Below are positions 7,713 through 16,321 of a stretch of 64,000 nucleotides of DNA, one piece after another. The stretch comes from UBA10349 sp003485905 (GTDB lineage Bacteria; Pseudomonadota; Gammaproteobacteria; Arenicellales; Arenicellaceae). How positions within the stretch are numbered: the first letter of the stretch is position 1; every line of letters starts with the position of its first letter. The position numbers and the translations under genes are program-made. The notes under the pieces are model-generated. The model saw only the letters and a program-made list of their open reading frames with translations, had not been told where the DNA came from and did no database searches. The DNA is taken from contig CALSLL010000001.1 of NCBI GenBank assembly GCA_943787185.1, positions 248,001-312,000 of the forward strand, read 5' to 3'.

Positions 7713-7744
7713 AGAACTTCCTTATACCTCTTTAAACTAGAATT

Positions 7745-7829
7745 TGGTGCCGAAGGCCGGACTTGAACCGGCACGACTCTCGTCACTACCCCCTCAAGAT
7801 AGCGTGTCTACCAATTTCACCACTTCGGC
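7745..7829 (-). tRNA. tRNA-Leu (anticodon GAG)
   Basis: An 85-base class II tRNA. The acceptor stem GCCGAAG pairs with CTTCGGC, the D arm has AAATTGGTAGAC, the anticodon loop is TTGAGGG (GAG at its centre, reading CUC/CUU), and a long variable arm precedes the T arm GGTTCAAGTCC. The terminal CCA is encoded (7747-7745). It sits just downstream of secG, the known position of this tRNA (leuU in E. coli), and is intact. It is the likely integration target of the neighbouring integrase. Confidence 0.95.
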
Positions 7830-7852
7830 TATAACAATCTACTAAAAATCCA

Positions 7853-8332
7853 CTATTCCGGTACTGCTGGAACTTCAATGTCGGCTGCATCCGTTGACGG
7901 CACATCATCAATGGCCGGGACATCTTCTTCGATTACTTCATCAGCGGCTTGCAACCCAGGAACACCGTCATCGATGGCTTCGACCGAATCAATCTCAACA
8001 GGTACTGCGGGCACGTCAGATTCTACTGCGGGCTCGAGTGTTTGTTCTATCGTTGCACTTTCTTCTTGCAGCAAATCCGTCACCGAATTTTCTTCTACAG
8101 CTTGCGTATAAACCATAGCTAAGCCCAAGCTACTCAGAAAAAACACCGCTGCCAAAGTGGATGTCGCCCTACTGAAAAAATTAGCCGAACCCCGGCTACC
8201 AAATACTGATTGTGATCCGCCACCGCCAAACGCGGCGCCCATATCAGAACCTTTACCCTGTTGTAAAAGCACCAAAACAATAAGGCTTATAGCCGCGAAA
8301 ACATCGATCACTAATAATATGTTTGCTGTCAT
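7853..8332 (-). CDS. secG: Preprotein translocase subunit SecG with long acidic tail
   Basis: SecG assists SecYE in protein export across the inner membrane. The first 80 residues are typical: a transmembrane helix (ILLVIDVFAAISLIVLVLLQ), the conserved QQGKGSDMGAAFGGGGSQSVFGSRGSANF loop and a second helix (STLAAVFFLSSLGLAMVY). Residues from about 87 to 159 form an extra tail rich in Glu, Asp, Val, Ala and Pro that most SecG proteins of about 110 residues lack. The gene follows tpiA at 64 bases and precedes tRNA-Leu, a conserved arrangement. Confidence 0.95.
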   Translation of the reverse strand: MTANILLVIDVFAAISLIVLVLLQQGKGSDMGAAFGGGGSQSVFGSRGSANFFSRATSTLAAVFFLSSLGLAMVYTQAVEENSVTDLLQEESATIEQTLEPAVESDVPAVPVEIDSVEAIDDGVPGLQAADEVIEEDVPAIDDVPSTDAADIEVPAVPE

Positions 8333-8396
8333 GTTAATTCTCTTTGGTATACCTATGTAACCTAAACTAAACCCAGACTATAAACGCCCAAGACCT

Positions 8397-9167
8397 CTAC
8401 GACGCTGCCTGACAAATCGCCGAAAAACTGTCCGCCTTTAATGACGCACCGCCAATCAACCCACCATCAATATCGTTTTGGGCAAATAATTCACCCGCGT
8501 TACTTTCATTGACACTGCCGCCATATAAAATCCTAAGCTCGTCAGCGATGCCACTATTTAGCCCTGCTATCTGGCCACGGATAAACGCATGAACCGCCTG
8601 CGCTTGTTCGGCACTTGCTGTCTGCCCGGTACCAATTGCCCAAACGGGTTCATAAGCAACGACGGCTCCATTCAAACCATTCGCGCCACCGATACTTTCT
8701 AGCACATCAGTAACTGCCTTCAATTGTTCAGCTATGCACTGTTCTGTATCGCCACTTTCTCGTTGCTGTAAAGTTTCCCCTACACACAGTATCGGCTCTA
8801 ACCCTGCCTGCTTTGCCGCAACAAACTTGGCTGCCACATCAGCATTACTTTCACCAAAAATACTGCGACGCTCGGAATGACCAACCAACGCAAACCTACA
8901 ATCTAGATCCAATAACATTCTAGTCGAGATCTCACCAGTGTAAGCCCCTTCAGAATGTTCGCTGACACTCTGTGCGCCCACAAAACAGTGTGTGTTTTTG
9001 ACCTGTTCAGACACAGCCGCCAAACTTGTATACGGAGGTATGAACAGTACATCCATATTCAGGCTTTGCGTAGCCGTGACAATGCCGGGCACTAGTTGCG
9101 AAACTAAAGCCGGATCACCGTGCATCTTCCAATTCCCAGCGACCAGTTTTCGTCTAACTTGCTGCAT
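8397..9167 (-). CDS. tpiA: Triosephosphate isomerase
   Basis: Interconverts dihydroxyacetone phosphate and glyceraldehyde 3-phosphate in glycolysis and gluconeogenesis. All catalytic parts are present: Asn12/Lys14 (GNWKMHG), His97 (LVGHSERR), Glu173 (AYEPVWAIGTG) and the phosphate-binding GGSV near the C-terminus. The 256-residue length is normal for a TIM barrel. It heads the tpiA-secG-tRNA-Leu unit; the 166-base gap to glmM contains a candidate promoter. Confidence 0.98.
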   Translation of the reverse strand: MQQVRRKLVAGNWKMHGDPALVSQLVPGIVTATQSLNMDVLFIPPYTSLAAVSEQVKNTHCFVGAQSVSEHSEGAYTGEISTRMLLDLDCRFALVGHSERRSIFGESNADVAAKFVAAKQAGLEPILCVGETLQQRESGDTEQCIAEQLKAVTDVLESIGGANGLNGAVVAYEPVWAIGTGQTASAEQAQAVHAFIRGQIAGLNSGIADELRILYGGSVNESNAGELFAQNDIDGGLIGGASLKADSFSAICQAAS

Positions 9168-9236
9168 TATTTCATTCGAACCCTACGAGGTGCCAAACTA
9201 ACAGTATATCTTCGCATAGCACAAAATCGAGGGCGG

Positions 9237-9265
9237 ATGTTAACCACCCACACTGTATAAAGCAA
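9237..9265 (-). promoter_or_regulatory. Possible sigma-70 promoter of tpiA-secG
   Basis: On the minus strand TTGCTT (9265-9260) and TAACAT (9242-9237) are separated by 17 bases, about 70 bases before the tpiA ATG. Four of six bases match consensus in each hexamer. A matched pair at ideal spacing in the only gap upstream of tpiA is suggestive but not proof. Confidence 0.35.
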
Positions 9266-9333
9266 CCAAAATGCAGCTGTTAAGCATGGCGAATAACCGC
9301 TAAATCGGTGGCGTTTTATTATTCAAATAAAGC

Positions 9334-10713
9334 TTATGAATATTGGAGAAGTTGTTGCTCTACACAGCTTGCAACCTTGTGGCACCAATCATCAACCTGT
9401 TGTGCATCTTTACCCTCAACCATCACCCTTATTAAAGGCTCTGTACCCGATGGTCGAAGCAAGACTCTACCATCTTGACCCAGAACCTTTTCAGCCTCTC
9501 TCACAGCATCCTGCACAGTATTTGAATCACAAATAAGCCGAGCGTCAATTCCCACCGCAGACGAGACATCTACATTAATCATGAGCATTGGAAATTTACT
9601 CACACCTTCAAGCAATTGCTTGAGTGTTTTTTCTGATTCTTTGAGCTCACGGACCACCTGTAAAGAAGACACTATGCCGTCACCCGTGGTAGTTTTATCA
9701 AGATCAATCAGGTGCCCAGAAGACTCTCCACCTAATTTCCAATTTTTTTCATGAAGTAATTGCATTACATATCGATCGCCCACGGCTGCTCGCTCAAACT
9801 TAACGCCCATGGCTTCTACCGCTCGTTGTATTCCCAAATTCGACATCAACGTGCCCACTACTCCTGACACGTCCTCACCTTGGCGTAGTCGCGCTTTTGC
9901 CATCAAGTAAAGTATTGAATCACCATCAATCACTTCGCCGTCAGCATCGACAATCAAAACCCGATCAGCATCTCCGTCCAAAGATATACCAATATCAGCG
10001 TTACATGCTTTTACATGTTTTTGAATAGCCTCCATATGGGTAGAACCAACACCGCTATTGATATTTAAACCGTCGGGCTCGACGCCTATGCATTCAACCT
10101 CTGCACCTAACTCTTTGTAGACGGCAGGGCCGACATGATAAGCCGCGCCATCAGCGCAATCTAAGGCAATTTTTATACCGGCCAGAGAAAAATCGTCTGG
10201 CACGGTGGCCTTACAGTGTTCGATATAGCGCCCTGCGGCATCCGGGTAGCGAGTTGCTTTACCAAGTTCTGCAGCATCGACAACCTCCATTGGCTCTCCC
10301 ATCAATGCCTCTATCTTGGCCTCCACCTCATCCGAAAGCTTAAAGCCTGCCCCCGAGAATATTTTTATTCCGTTATCATAATAAGGATTATGCGAAGCGC
10401 TGATTACTATTCCAGCTAAAGCTCGGGACGAACGCGTAAGGTAGGCAATACCCGGAGTCGGCAATGGACCAATCAACATCACGTCCATCCCTGCTGCTGA
10501 CAAGCCAGCTTCTAGCGATGATTCAAACATGTAGCCTGATATACGAGTATCTTTACCAATTACAACGGTTCCGGAACCATGCTCAGCTCGCAGGGCCTCA
10601 CCTAAGGCCCAACCCAGGTGAACAATTGTTTTTGGAACTATTGGTTCGATACCAACACGCCCCCGAATACCATCAGTACCAAAAAACTTTTTTCTAGCAA
10701 TATCTTGGCTCAC
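9334..10713 (-). CDS. glmM: Phosphoglucosamine mutase
   Basis: Converts glucosamine 6-phosphate to glucosamine 1-phosphate, the step leading to UDP-GlcNAc for peptidoglycan and LPS. The four phosphohexomutase domains are recognisable: the catalytic serine loop GIVISASHNP (Ser107), the metal-binding SLDGDADR, the sugar-binding GGESSGH and the phosphate-binding RPSGTEPLIRV. At 459 residues it is slightly longer than usual, because of the first ten residues and the C-terminus. It starts with GTG after a GGGGA site, 10 bases downstream of folP, with which it is conserved as an operon after ftsH. Confidence 0.97.
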   Translation of the reverse strand: MSQDIARKKFFGTDGIRGRVGIEPIVPKTIVHLGWALGEALRAEHGSGTVVIGKDTRISGYMFESSLEAGLSAAGMDVMLIGPLPTPGIAYLTRSSRALAGIVISASHNPYYDNGIKIFSGAGFKLSDEVEAKIEALMGEPMEVVDAAELGKATRYPDAAGRYIEHCKATVPDDFSLAGIKIALDCADGAAYHVGPAVYKELGAEVECIGVEPDGLNINSGVGSTHMEAIQKHVKACNADIGISLDGDADRVLIVDADGEVIDGDSILYLMAKARLRQGEDVSGVVGTLMSNLGIQRAVEAMGVKFERAAVGDRYVMQLLHEKNWKLGGESSGHLIDLDKTTTGDGIVSSLQVVRELKESEKTLKQLLEGVSKFPMLMINVDVSSAVGIDARLICDSNTVQDAVREAEKVLGQDGRVLLRPSGTEPLIRVMVEGKDAQQVDDWCHKVASCVEQQLLQYS

Positions 10714-10723
10714 TGTTTCCCCT

Positions 10724-11548
10724 TTATCTTGCAGTTAGTGTTGCCTGGTGGAGTTTAATCATATCAATTGTTTCTGACACATCGTGCACACGAACAATTT
10801 TTGCTCCTTGTTGAATAGCACGATACGCCAAAACCACGCTACCAATAACTCTTTGTTCAACTGGCCTACCGGTAATCTCACCTATCATAGATTTACGTGA
10901 AACTCCTGCCAGCACCGGAAACCCGAGATCAGTTAGTCGTGGCAGGTGCTCCAGTAATTCAAAGTTATGCCTAACCGTTTTACCAAAGCCAAATCCTGGG
11001 TCTAAAATAATATTGTGTTCGGCCACGCCCGCCTCTATTGCAGCATTTGCGCGAACAGATAAATAGTCAACCACCTCGGAGACAACATCAACGTAATTCG
11101 GTTGTTGTTGCATACTGCGAGGCTCACCTTGCATATGCATAATGCAAACTGGTATTTCTAACTCAGCTACAGCTTTTACCGCACCGTCGGCCGCCAGTCC
11201 GTTAACATCGTTAATCATGGTTGCGCCAGCGTTTGCAGCGGCACACATAACGGTAGGCTTCATAGTATCAACTGATACCGTGACACCTTGTCTGGTTAAC
11301 TCTGTGATGACCGGCAACAGCCGATCTAGCTCTTCTTGTTCGGAGACAGGAATGGCACCGGGCCGGGTAGACTCTGCACCAATGTCGACGATATCTGCAC
11401 CCAATTCAAATACTTCCAACCCTCGGTCGATGGCGGCTTTTGGCTCTAGGTATACACCACCATCCGAAAACGAATCGGGAGTGAGATTAACTATGGCCAT
11501 CACTATAGGATGCGCCGATTCGGCGATCAGTGTGGCAAAGGGGCTCAA
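10724..11548 (-). CDS. folP: Dihydropteroate synthase
   Basis: Condenses p-aminobenzoate with dihydropterin pyrophosphate in folate synthesis and is the sulfonamide target. Signature segments are NLTPDSFSDGG, DIGAESTRPGA, MINDVNG, ILDPGFGFGKT and GVSRKS, all in order in a 274-residue TIM barrel. TTG at 11548 is the start because the frame is closed by a stop three codons earlier and the first ATG would remove the first strand. No good ribosome-binding site is visible, which suggests weak translation or coupling. Confidence 0.95.
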   Translation of the reverse strand: MSPFATLIAESAHPIVMAIVNLTPDSFSDGGVYLEPKAAIDRGLEVFELGADIVDIGAESTRPGAIPVSEQEELDRLLPVITELTRQGVTVSVDTMKPTVMCAAANAGATMINDVNGLAADGAVKAVAELEIPVCIMHMQGEPRSMQQQPNYVDVVSEVVDYLSVRANAAIEAGVAEHNIILDPGFGFGKTVRHNFELLEHLPRLTDLGFPVLAGVSRKSMIGEITGRPVEQRVIGSVVLAYRAIQQGAKIVRVHDVSETIDMIKLHQATLTAR

Positions 11549-11638
11549 GTTTTTTTAATTATGTAAGAACTAACCAGTCTTTAAGATAGTTTTTTAGCGA
11601 CCATCTTAAAGACTATGAATGATTAGTTTTAAAACAAA

Positions 11639-13534
11639 CTAAGCTGGATCACCCGCTGGCTTATCAACCTGCGGCTTTATCTTTTTCTTTCTGGTTTTTT
11701 TGGGTTTTGATGATTTGGAATCGCTGTCTTCCGGCGGCCGCGGATTACCGCCATTCATAATATCTTCTATCTGAAGAGCGTTGAGCGTTTCCCAATCCAT
11801 CAAATACTTAGCCATTACTTCGATTTTTTCTTTGTTTTTCTTTATGACCTTTTCCGCGCGCTTATATTCTTCGTCAATAATACGGTTAATCTCTTCATCA
11901 ACCTTTTCGGCCATCGAATCGCTGATGTTTTTATTTGAGGTCATATCCCGACCTAGGAATACCTCACCGTCGTCCTGGCCATAAACACGCGGGCCAAGAG
12001 TATCGCTCATACCCCAACGAACGACCATATTGCGGGCCATATTTGTCGCCTGCTCAAAGTCATTTGAAGCACCGGTAGTCATCTGATTCATGAACACTTC
12101 TTCGGCGATTCGACCGCCCATAAGCACGGCAATTCTCGCTAGCAAGTATTCACGATTGTGGCTGTAGCGATCTTCTACCGGCAGCTGCATAGTCACACCT
12201 AACGCTCTACCGCGTGGGATAATAGTCACCTTGTGAACCGGATCAGTATGCTCCAGCACTCTCGCGACTACGGTATGCCCCGACTCATGGTAGGCAGTAT
12301 TCAGTCTCTCTTCCTCTGGCATTACCACCGAGCGCCGCTCAGCACCCATTAATACCTTGTCTTTAGCTAGTTCAAAGTCTTCCATCTCAACCAACTTCTT
12401 GCCGCCACGCGCTGCAAACAAAGCCGCTTCGTTAACAAGATTCGCAAGATCTGCACCCGAAAACCCGGGTGTTCCACGGCCAATCACACTCGCATCAACA
12501 TCCTTTGAAATTGGAACCTTACGCATATGAACCAGCAAAATCTGCTCACGACCACGAATATCAGGTAGGGGCACGTGTACTTGACGATCAAAGCGCCCTG
12601 GCCGCAATAACGCAGGGTCAAGCACATCAGGTCGATTGGTGGCTGCAATAACAATTACACCTTCACCACCCTCAAATCCGTCCATTTCAACCAATAACTG
12701 ATTCAGAGTCTGCTCACGTTCGTCATTTCCACCCCCCAAACCTGCCCCGCGTTGACGGCCAACGGCGTCGATCTCGTCAATAAAAATAATGCAAGGAGCA
12801 TGTTTTTTCGCCTGCTCGAACATATCACGCACGCGTGACGCACCAACTCCGACAAACATTTCGACAAAATCAGATCCAGAAATCGAGAAAAACGGAACTT
12901 TCGCTTCACCAGCAATGGCTTTTGCCAGTAACGTTTTACCCGTACCCGGGCTACCGGTCATTAATATTCCACGCGGAATCCTTCCGCCAAGTTTTTGAAA
13001 ACGACTAGGGTCACTTAAAAATTCCACCAGCTCGCCGACTTCTTCTTTTGCTTCCTCTACACCTGCGACATCTTCAAACGTGGTTTTATTTGTTTCTTCA
13101 TTCAGCATCCGAGCCTTGCTTTTGCCGAAGCTCATTGCACCACGCCCCCCGCCTCCTTGCATTTGACGCATAAGATAAATCCAAACACCCACAATCAGTA
13201 TTAACGGAAACCAACTTATGAGCATCTGCCAAAGCAACCCTGGCCCCTCTTCATTCTGCACATCAATCGTCACGTCATGCTCAAGCAATTCGGTCACCAG
13301 ATGATCATCCTCTGGAGCAACAGTACTAAAGTTTGCACCGCTAATTTCATCCCCCGAGATCTGATTACCGCTAATCGTGACACGCTCAATTTCACCCGCT
13401 CGCACTTTGGCTATAAAAGCGGTGTAGTTCAGCGCCGACGACTGCACTGCCGGAGCCGAAAAAGTATTTGCCATAGCTACCAAGACCATAGCTATGAAGA
13501 TCCAAATCAAAACATTCGTCGTAAACTTATTCAC
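11639..13534 (-). CDS. ftsH: ATP-dependent membrane zinc protease FtsH
   Basis: Hexameric inner-membrane AAA protease for quality control and regulatory turnover (LpxC is a known E. coli substrate). Two transmembrane helices (about residues 7-24 and 102-121) enclose a periplasmic segment. The AAA module has Walker A GSPGTGKT (194-201), Walker B IIFIDEID and the SRH. The zinc site is HESGH (416-420). A Lys-rich, Pro-containing C-terminal tail follows. The start is GTG. In E. coli ftsH follows rlmE, and folP-glmM follow ftsH, as here. LapB, which in E. coli works with FtsH, is encoded 9 kb away. Confidence 0.98.
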   Translation of the reverse strand: MNKFTTNVLIWIFIAMVLVAMANTFSAPAVQSSALNYTAFIAKVRAGEIERVTISGNQISGDEISGANFSTVAPEDDHLVTELLEHDVTIDVQNEEGPGLLWQMLISWFPLILIVGVWIYLMRQMQGGGGRGAMSFGKSKARMLNEETNKTTFEDVAGVEEAKEEVGELVEFLSDPSRFQKLGGRIPRGILMTGSPGTGKTLLAKAIAGEAKVPFFSISGSDFVEMFVGVGASRVRDMFEQAKKHAPCIIFIDEIDAVGRQRGAGLGGGNDEREQTLNQLLVEMDGFEGGEGVIVIAATNRPDVLDPALLRPGRFDRQVHVPLPDIRGREQILLVHMRKVPISKDVDASVIGRGTPGFSGADLANLVNEAALFAARGGKKLVEMEDFELAKDKVLMGAERRSVVMPEEERLNTAYHESGHTVVARVLEHTDPVHKVTIIPRGRALGVTMQLPVEDRYSHNREYLLARIAVLMGGRIAEEVFMNQMTTGASNDFEQATNMARNMVVRWGMSDTLGPRVYGQDDGEVFLGRDMTSNKNISDSMAEKVDEEINRIIDEEYKRAEKVIKKNKEKIEVMAKYLMDWETLNALQIEDIMNGGNPRPPEDSDSKSSKPKKTRKKKIKPQVDKPAGDPA

Positions 13535-13764
13535 TTCGCTTTACCCACTTTATGGTGCAATTTATCTAAAATTCTCTATAAAAACTCGATATACATTTTA
13601 CCGACAAACATATTTTCGAAAAGTTGTGTGCCTAATTGTGCACCTATTTGTCGCTATGCTGCCATAGCTGCTAATCGGTATTATATAACTTGATAACAAA
13701 TTCATGGACTAACAATTATAGTCTAAGCTAGAAGCTAGTGCCGGGGCCATTAAACAAACCTTAA

Positions 13765-14400
13765 TTAGCCCTTGTTCACCTTGTTAGGCCCAAAATAGCC
13801 CTTAGCAATTAAATAGTGTTCTCTACTTTTATCTCTGGAGGCTAATGGTTTTCTGATACTCACCGTTTGAAACTCTCGTTTGCAGCTTTTGCGTAGTTCA
13901 CCAGCTGCAACCCCCTCAAACCCTTTAACAACCAGATTTCCACCCGATCGCAAATTATTGCTAACAAACTGCAAGATTGAGAAGAACAGATCGGCAAACC
14001 CTGCTTCATCTTTATCTTTTACTCCACTTATATTGGGGGCCATATCAGAAATTACAATATCTGCCTTTTCTCCATTCAGTAGGCTTGCGAAGGATTCCTG
14101 CACACTAATGTCGTTAAAATCCCCGTGCAGAAAACTTACGCCGTCAATATCGACCATCGACAAGATATCGATCGCAATTATGTTGCCTTTCCCAGCGAGT
14201 TTACGAGCGAGATATTGCGACCACCCGCCTGGCGTTGCACCAAGATCGACCACTATTTGTCCTGGCTTAAACAATCTATCTTGTTTATCCAGTTGCTCTA
14301 ACTTAAAGGCCGCTCTGGATCGATAACCCTGTTTATTCGCTTCACGCACCCAACCATCATTTAAGTGTTGGTTTATCCACGATTTTTTCTTCTTTGCCAT
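13765..14400 (-). CDS. rlmE: 23S rRNA 2'-O-ribose methyltransferase RlmE
   Basis: Methylates U2552 of 23S rRNA in the 50S subunit using S-adenosylmethionine. The Rossmann SAM site VVDLGATPGGWSQYL, the YRSRAAFKL segment with the first catalytic Lys, SDMAPN (Asp) and VVKGFEG (Lys) give the K-D-K-E set of the RrmJ family. The 211 residues match usual length, and the 5' end is basic (MAKKKKSW). Divergent from yhbY across 144 bases, and upstream of ftsH, as in E. coli. Confidence 0.97.
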   Translation of the reverse strand: MAKKKKSWINQHLNDGWVREANKQGYRSRAAFKLEQLDKQDRLFKPGQIVVDLGATPGGWSQYLARKLAGKGNIIAIDILSMVDIDGVSFLHGDFNDISVQESFASLLNGEKADIVISDMAPNISGVKDKDEAGFADLFFSILQFVSNNLRSGGNLVVKGFEGVAAGELRKSCKREFQTVSIRKPLASRDKSREHYLIAKGYFGPNKVNKG

Positions 14401-14544
14401 CTATTTCTTTCAAGCTCTGGTTCAACCTGCAAGTATTTGGGAGACCATATCGTCAAGGCCCCAATTTATCCAAATCTCAATCGTTTAATGCTGTAAAATT
14501 TATATTAATCAACCAGCTATAGACACCATTCTACCGTAATCAAA

Positions 14545-14835
14545 ATGCATCTTACCGGAAAACAAAAACGCTCCTTGCGCGGTATGGCTCATGACAAAAA
14601 ACCGGTCGTTTCGATTGGGTCTCAGGGTCTATCTGAATCTGTACTTAGCGAGATAGAGATCGCGCTGGAACATCACGAACTTATCAAAATAAAATTGCCC
14701 GCCGGAAATAAAGAAGAACGAAGCGAGATGCTTACAAAAGCTTGCTCTGAGACACTATCTGAACCTATACAATTGATTGGCAGAGTTGGCGTTCTTTTTC
14801 GTAAAGCAAAAAAAAGTAAGATCGAGTTCGCTTAA
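14545..14835 (+). CDS. yhbY: YhbY-family ribosome-assembly RNA-binding protein
   Basis: A 96-residue single CRM-domain protein that associates with pre-50S particles. Family markers are LTGKQKRSLRGMAHDKKPVVSIGSQGLSE at the start (read in parts), the central LEHHELIKIK strand-helix and the C-terminal IGRVGVLFR. It is divergent from rlmE, another 50S maturation factor, and the shared 144-base gap should hold both promoters. Confidence 0.95.
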   Translation: MHLTGKQKRSLRGMAHDKKPVVSIGSQGLSESVLSEIEIALEHHELIKIKLPAGNKEERSEMLTKACSETLSEPIQLIGRVGVLFRKAKKSKIEFA

Positions 14836-14917
14836 ACGTCTTAACCTCAAAATTATTGGTCCTTCGCTAAAATAGTACCTGCAAATTACCCGCCAGGCGG
14901 CAATACCTACTTAGTAG

Positions 14918-15355
14918 CTATTGCCCTTCATTTTCACTAGAAGTTACTTCACGGTATATCCAGAACTGGCGTGCAGAAAAGTTCCAAACAAAAGTAACTC
15001 CAGTAGCGATTACTTTACCAATCATTTCTTCTAGGCCAAACGTCTCTACACTCAGTTTTAATATCTGATCATTAATCCCTAAGCCAACCAAGCTAACGAG
15101 CAAAACAAGTACCATTTCGCGTTTGGCGCCACGACTAGTCGGCGCGTAGGCATACTTTCGACCGGTGAAAAAATTAAATACGAAAGCCAACGAAAAAGAA
15201 CATAAGGCAGCGATACGATAGTGCACACCACCTAAATAGTAAAATGTCGCAAATAACGTCCAGTCTATAATCGCGGATAACCCACCCACCATAAAGTAGC
15301 GAGTAAAACGCCGAATAAAAGCGTTTAGTTTTGGTTTTCCTTGAATTTCAAACAT
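14918..15355 (-). CDS. GtrA-family membrane protein
   Basis: A 145-residue protein with four predicted transmembrane helices, starting RRFTRYFMVGGLSAIIDWT and with FNFFTGRKYAY and WNFSARQFWIY, which are the GtrA/DPMS1 signature positions. Relatives are thought to move lipid-linked sugars across the inner membrane or to assist glycosyltransferases. No glycosyltransferase is adjacent. Its start overlaps the DUF4149 gene by 31 bases, so the two are probably cotranscribed. Substrate unknown. Confidence 0.85.
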   Translation of the reverse strand: MFEIQGKPKLNAFIRRFTRYFMVGGLSAIIDWTLFATFYYLGGVHYRIAALCSFSLAFVFNFFTGRKYAYAPTSRGAKREMVLVLLVSLVGLGINDQILKLSVETFGLEEMIGKVIATGVTFVWNFSARQFWIYREVTSSENEGQ

Positions 15356-15759
15356 AGCACCGCCGTTACAAAAATCGCTTCAACTAAAAACAAAAGATTA
15401 GAAATTCCATGCCATTTCCAAAATGCCTGATATTCGCTGCTGCCACTGCGAAACACCCCGCCCGACAAGTCTCTAAGTAGTTCTATTTTAGGCGTTATTA
15501 CATACTGGCTGACTAATATCAGCAATACAACCAAACCAAGTAAAACAGTTGCCAGACCAACTATTGGACGCTGCACACAAATAATGACTGCTGCAAAACA
15601 AATGCCAGAAATATTTAATCGTTCAAATACCACGCCCGCAATCAGTCCTGCCTGTGAACTCGTTTCTGCAGCGTCAAAGATAGCTGGAGCAACGAGGGCA
15701 CCAATCGCTAAAAACGCTCCAAGCCACAGGCACAGTAAGAGGCTACTTAATCGTTGCAT
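15325..15759 (-). CDS. DUF4149-type membrane protein
   Basis: A 144-residue protein with four transmembrane segments (residues about 5-22, 40-60, 65-87 and 118-138). The N-terminus SLLLCLWLGAFLAIGALVAPAIF and the segment VITPKIELLRDLSGG fit the DUF4149/TMEM205-like family often found between yhbY and greA in gammaproteobacteria. Function unknown. Downstream overlap with the GtrA-type gene suggests translational coupling. Confidence 0.8.
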   Translation of the reverse strand: MQRLSSLLLCLWLGAFLAIGALVAPAIFDAAETSSQAGLIAGVVFERLNISGICFAAVIICVQRPIVGLATVLLGLVVLLILVSQYVITPKIELLRDLSGGVFRSGSSEYQAFWKWHGISNLLFLVEAIFVTAVLCLKFKENQN

Positions 15760-15844
15760 TTGAAATTCAGACCGCGTTTAACATTGTAAAAACCCGGAGG
15801 AAACTATTTCTAGCAACACATTCTAACTAACGTATTGCTTTTGA

Positions 15845-16321
15845 CTATTGGTAACGAACCGACAACACTTCATAAACCTGATCACCCGCCGGCGCCTTTA
15901 CAATCACCTCGTCTCCTGATTGTTTCGCTATCAGGGCCTTACCCATTGGCGAGCTTAACGATATTTGGCTTTTAGCCAAATCAGCTTCTAAGTTCCCCAC
16001 TAATTGATAGGTCACTTCTTTTTCTTTCTGCTCATCAAATAATGTTACGTATGCCCCAAAAACAACCTTACCGTTTGCGTTTAGCTTGGTCGGGTCAATC
16101 ACCTCAGCGATCGACAGTTGACTATTTAATTCAGCAATTCGACCCTCGATAAAGGCTTGCTGTTCTTTAGCGGCGTCATATTCAGCGTTCTCTGACAGAT
16201 CCCCATGTGATCGTGCTTCAGCAATCGCCGCAATAACCTTTGGTCGTTGAACGCTTTTAAGATTTTTTAACTCGGCATGCAGTCTTTCCGCCCCAGTTAC
16301 AGTCAATAAAACTCTATCCAT
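15845..16321 (-). CDS. greA: Transcription elongation factor GreA
   Basis: Rescues backtracked RNA polymerase by stimulating transcript cleavage. The N-terminal coiled coil (residues about 8-75, RSHGDLSENAEYDAAKEQQ with the acidic tip) and the C-terminal FKBP-like globule (SPMGKALIAKQSGDEV) are both complete in 158 residues. The ATG overlaps the carB stop by one base (TGATG), so GreA is the last gene of the carA-carB-greA operon, as in Pseudomonas. Confidence 0.97.
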   Translation of the reverse strand: MDRVLLTVTGAERLHAELKNLKSVQRPKVIAAIAEARSHGDLSENAEYDAAKEQQAFIEGRIAELNSQLSIAEVIDPTKLNANGKVVFGAYVTLFDEQKEKEVTYQLVGNLEADLAKSQISLSSPMGKALIAKQSGDEVIVKAPAGDQVYEVLSVRYQ

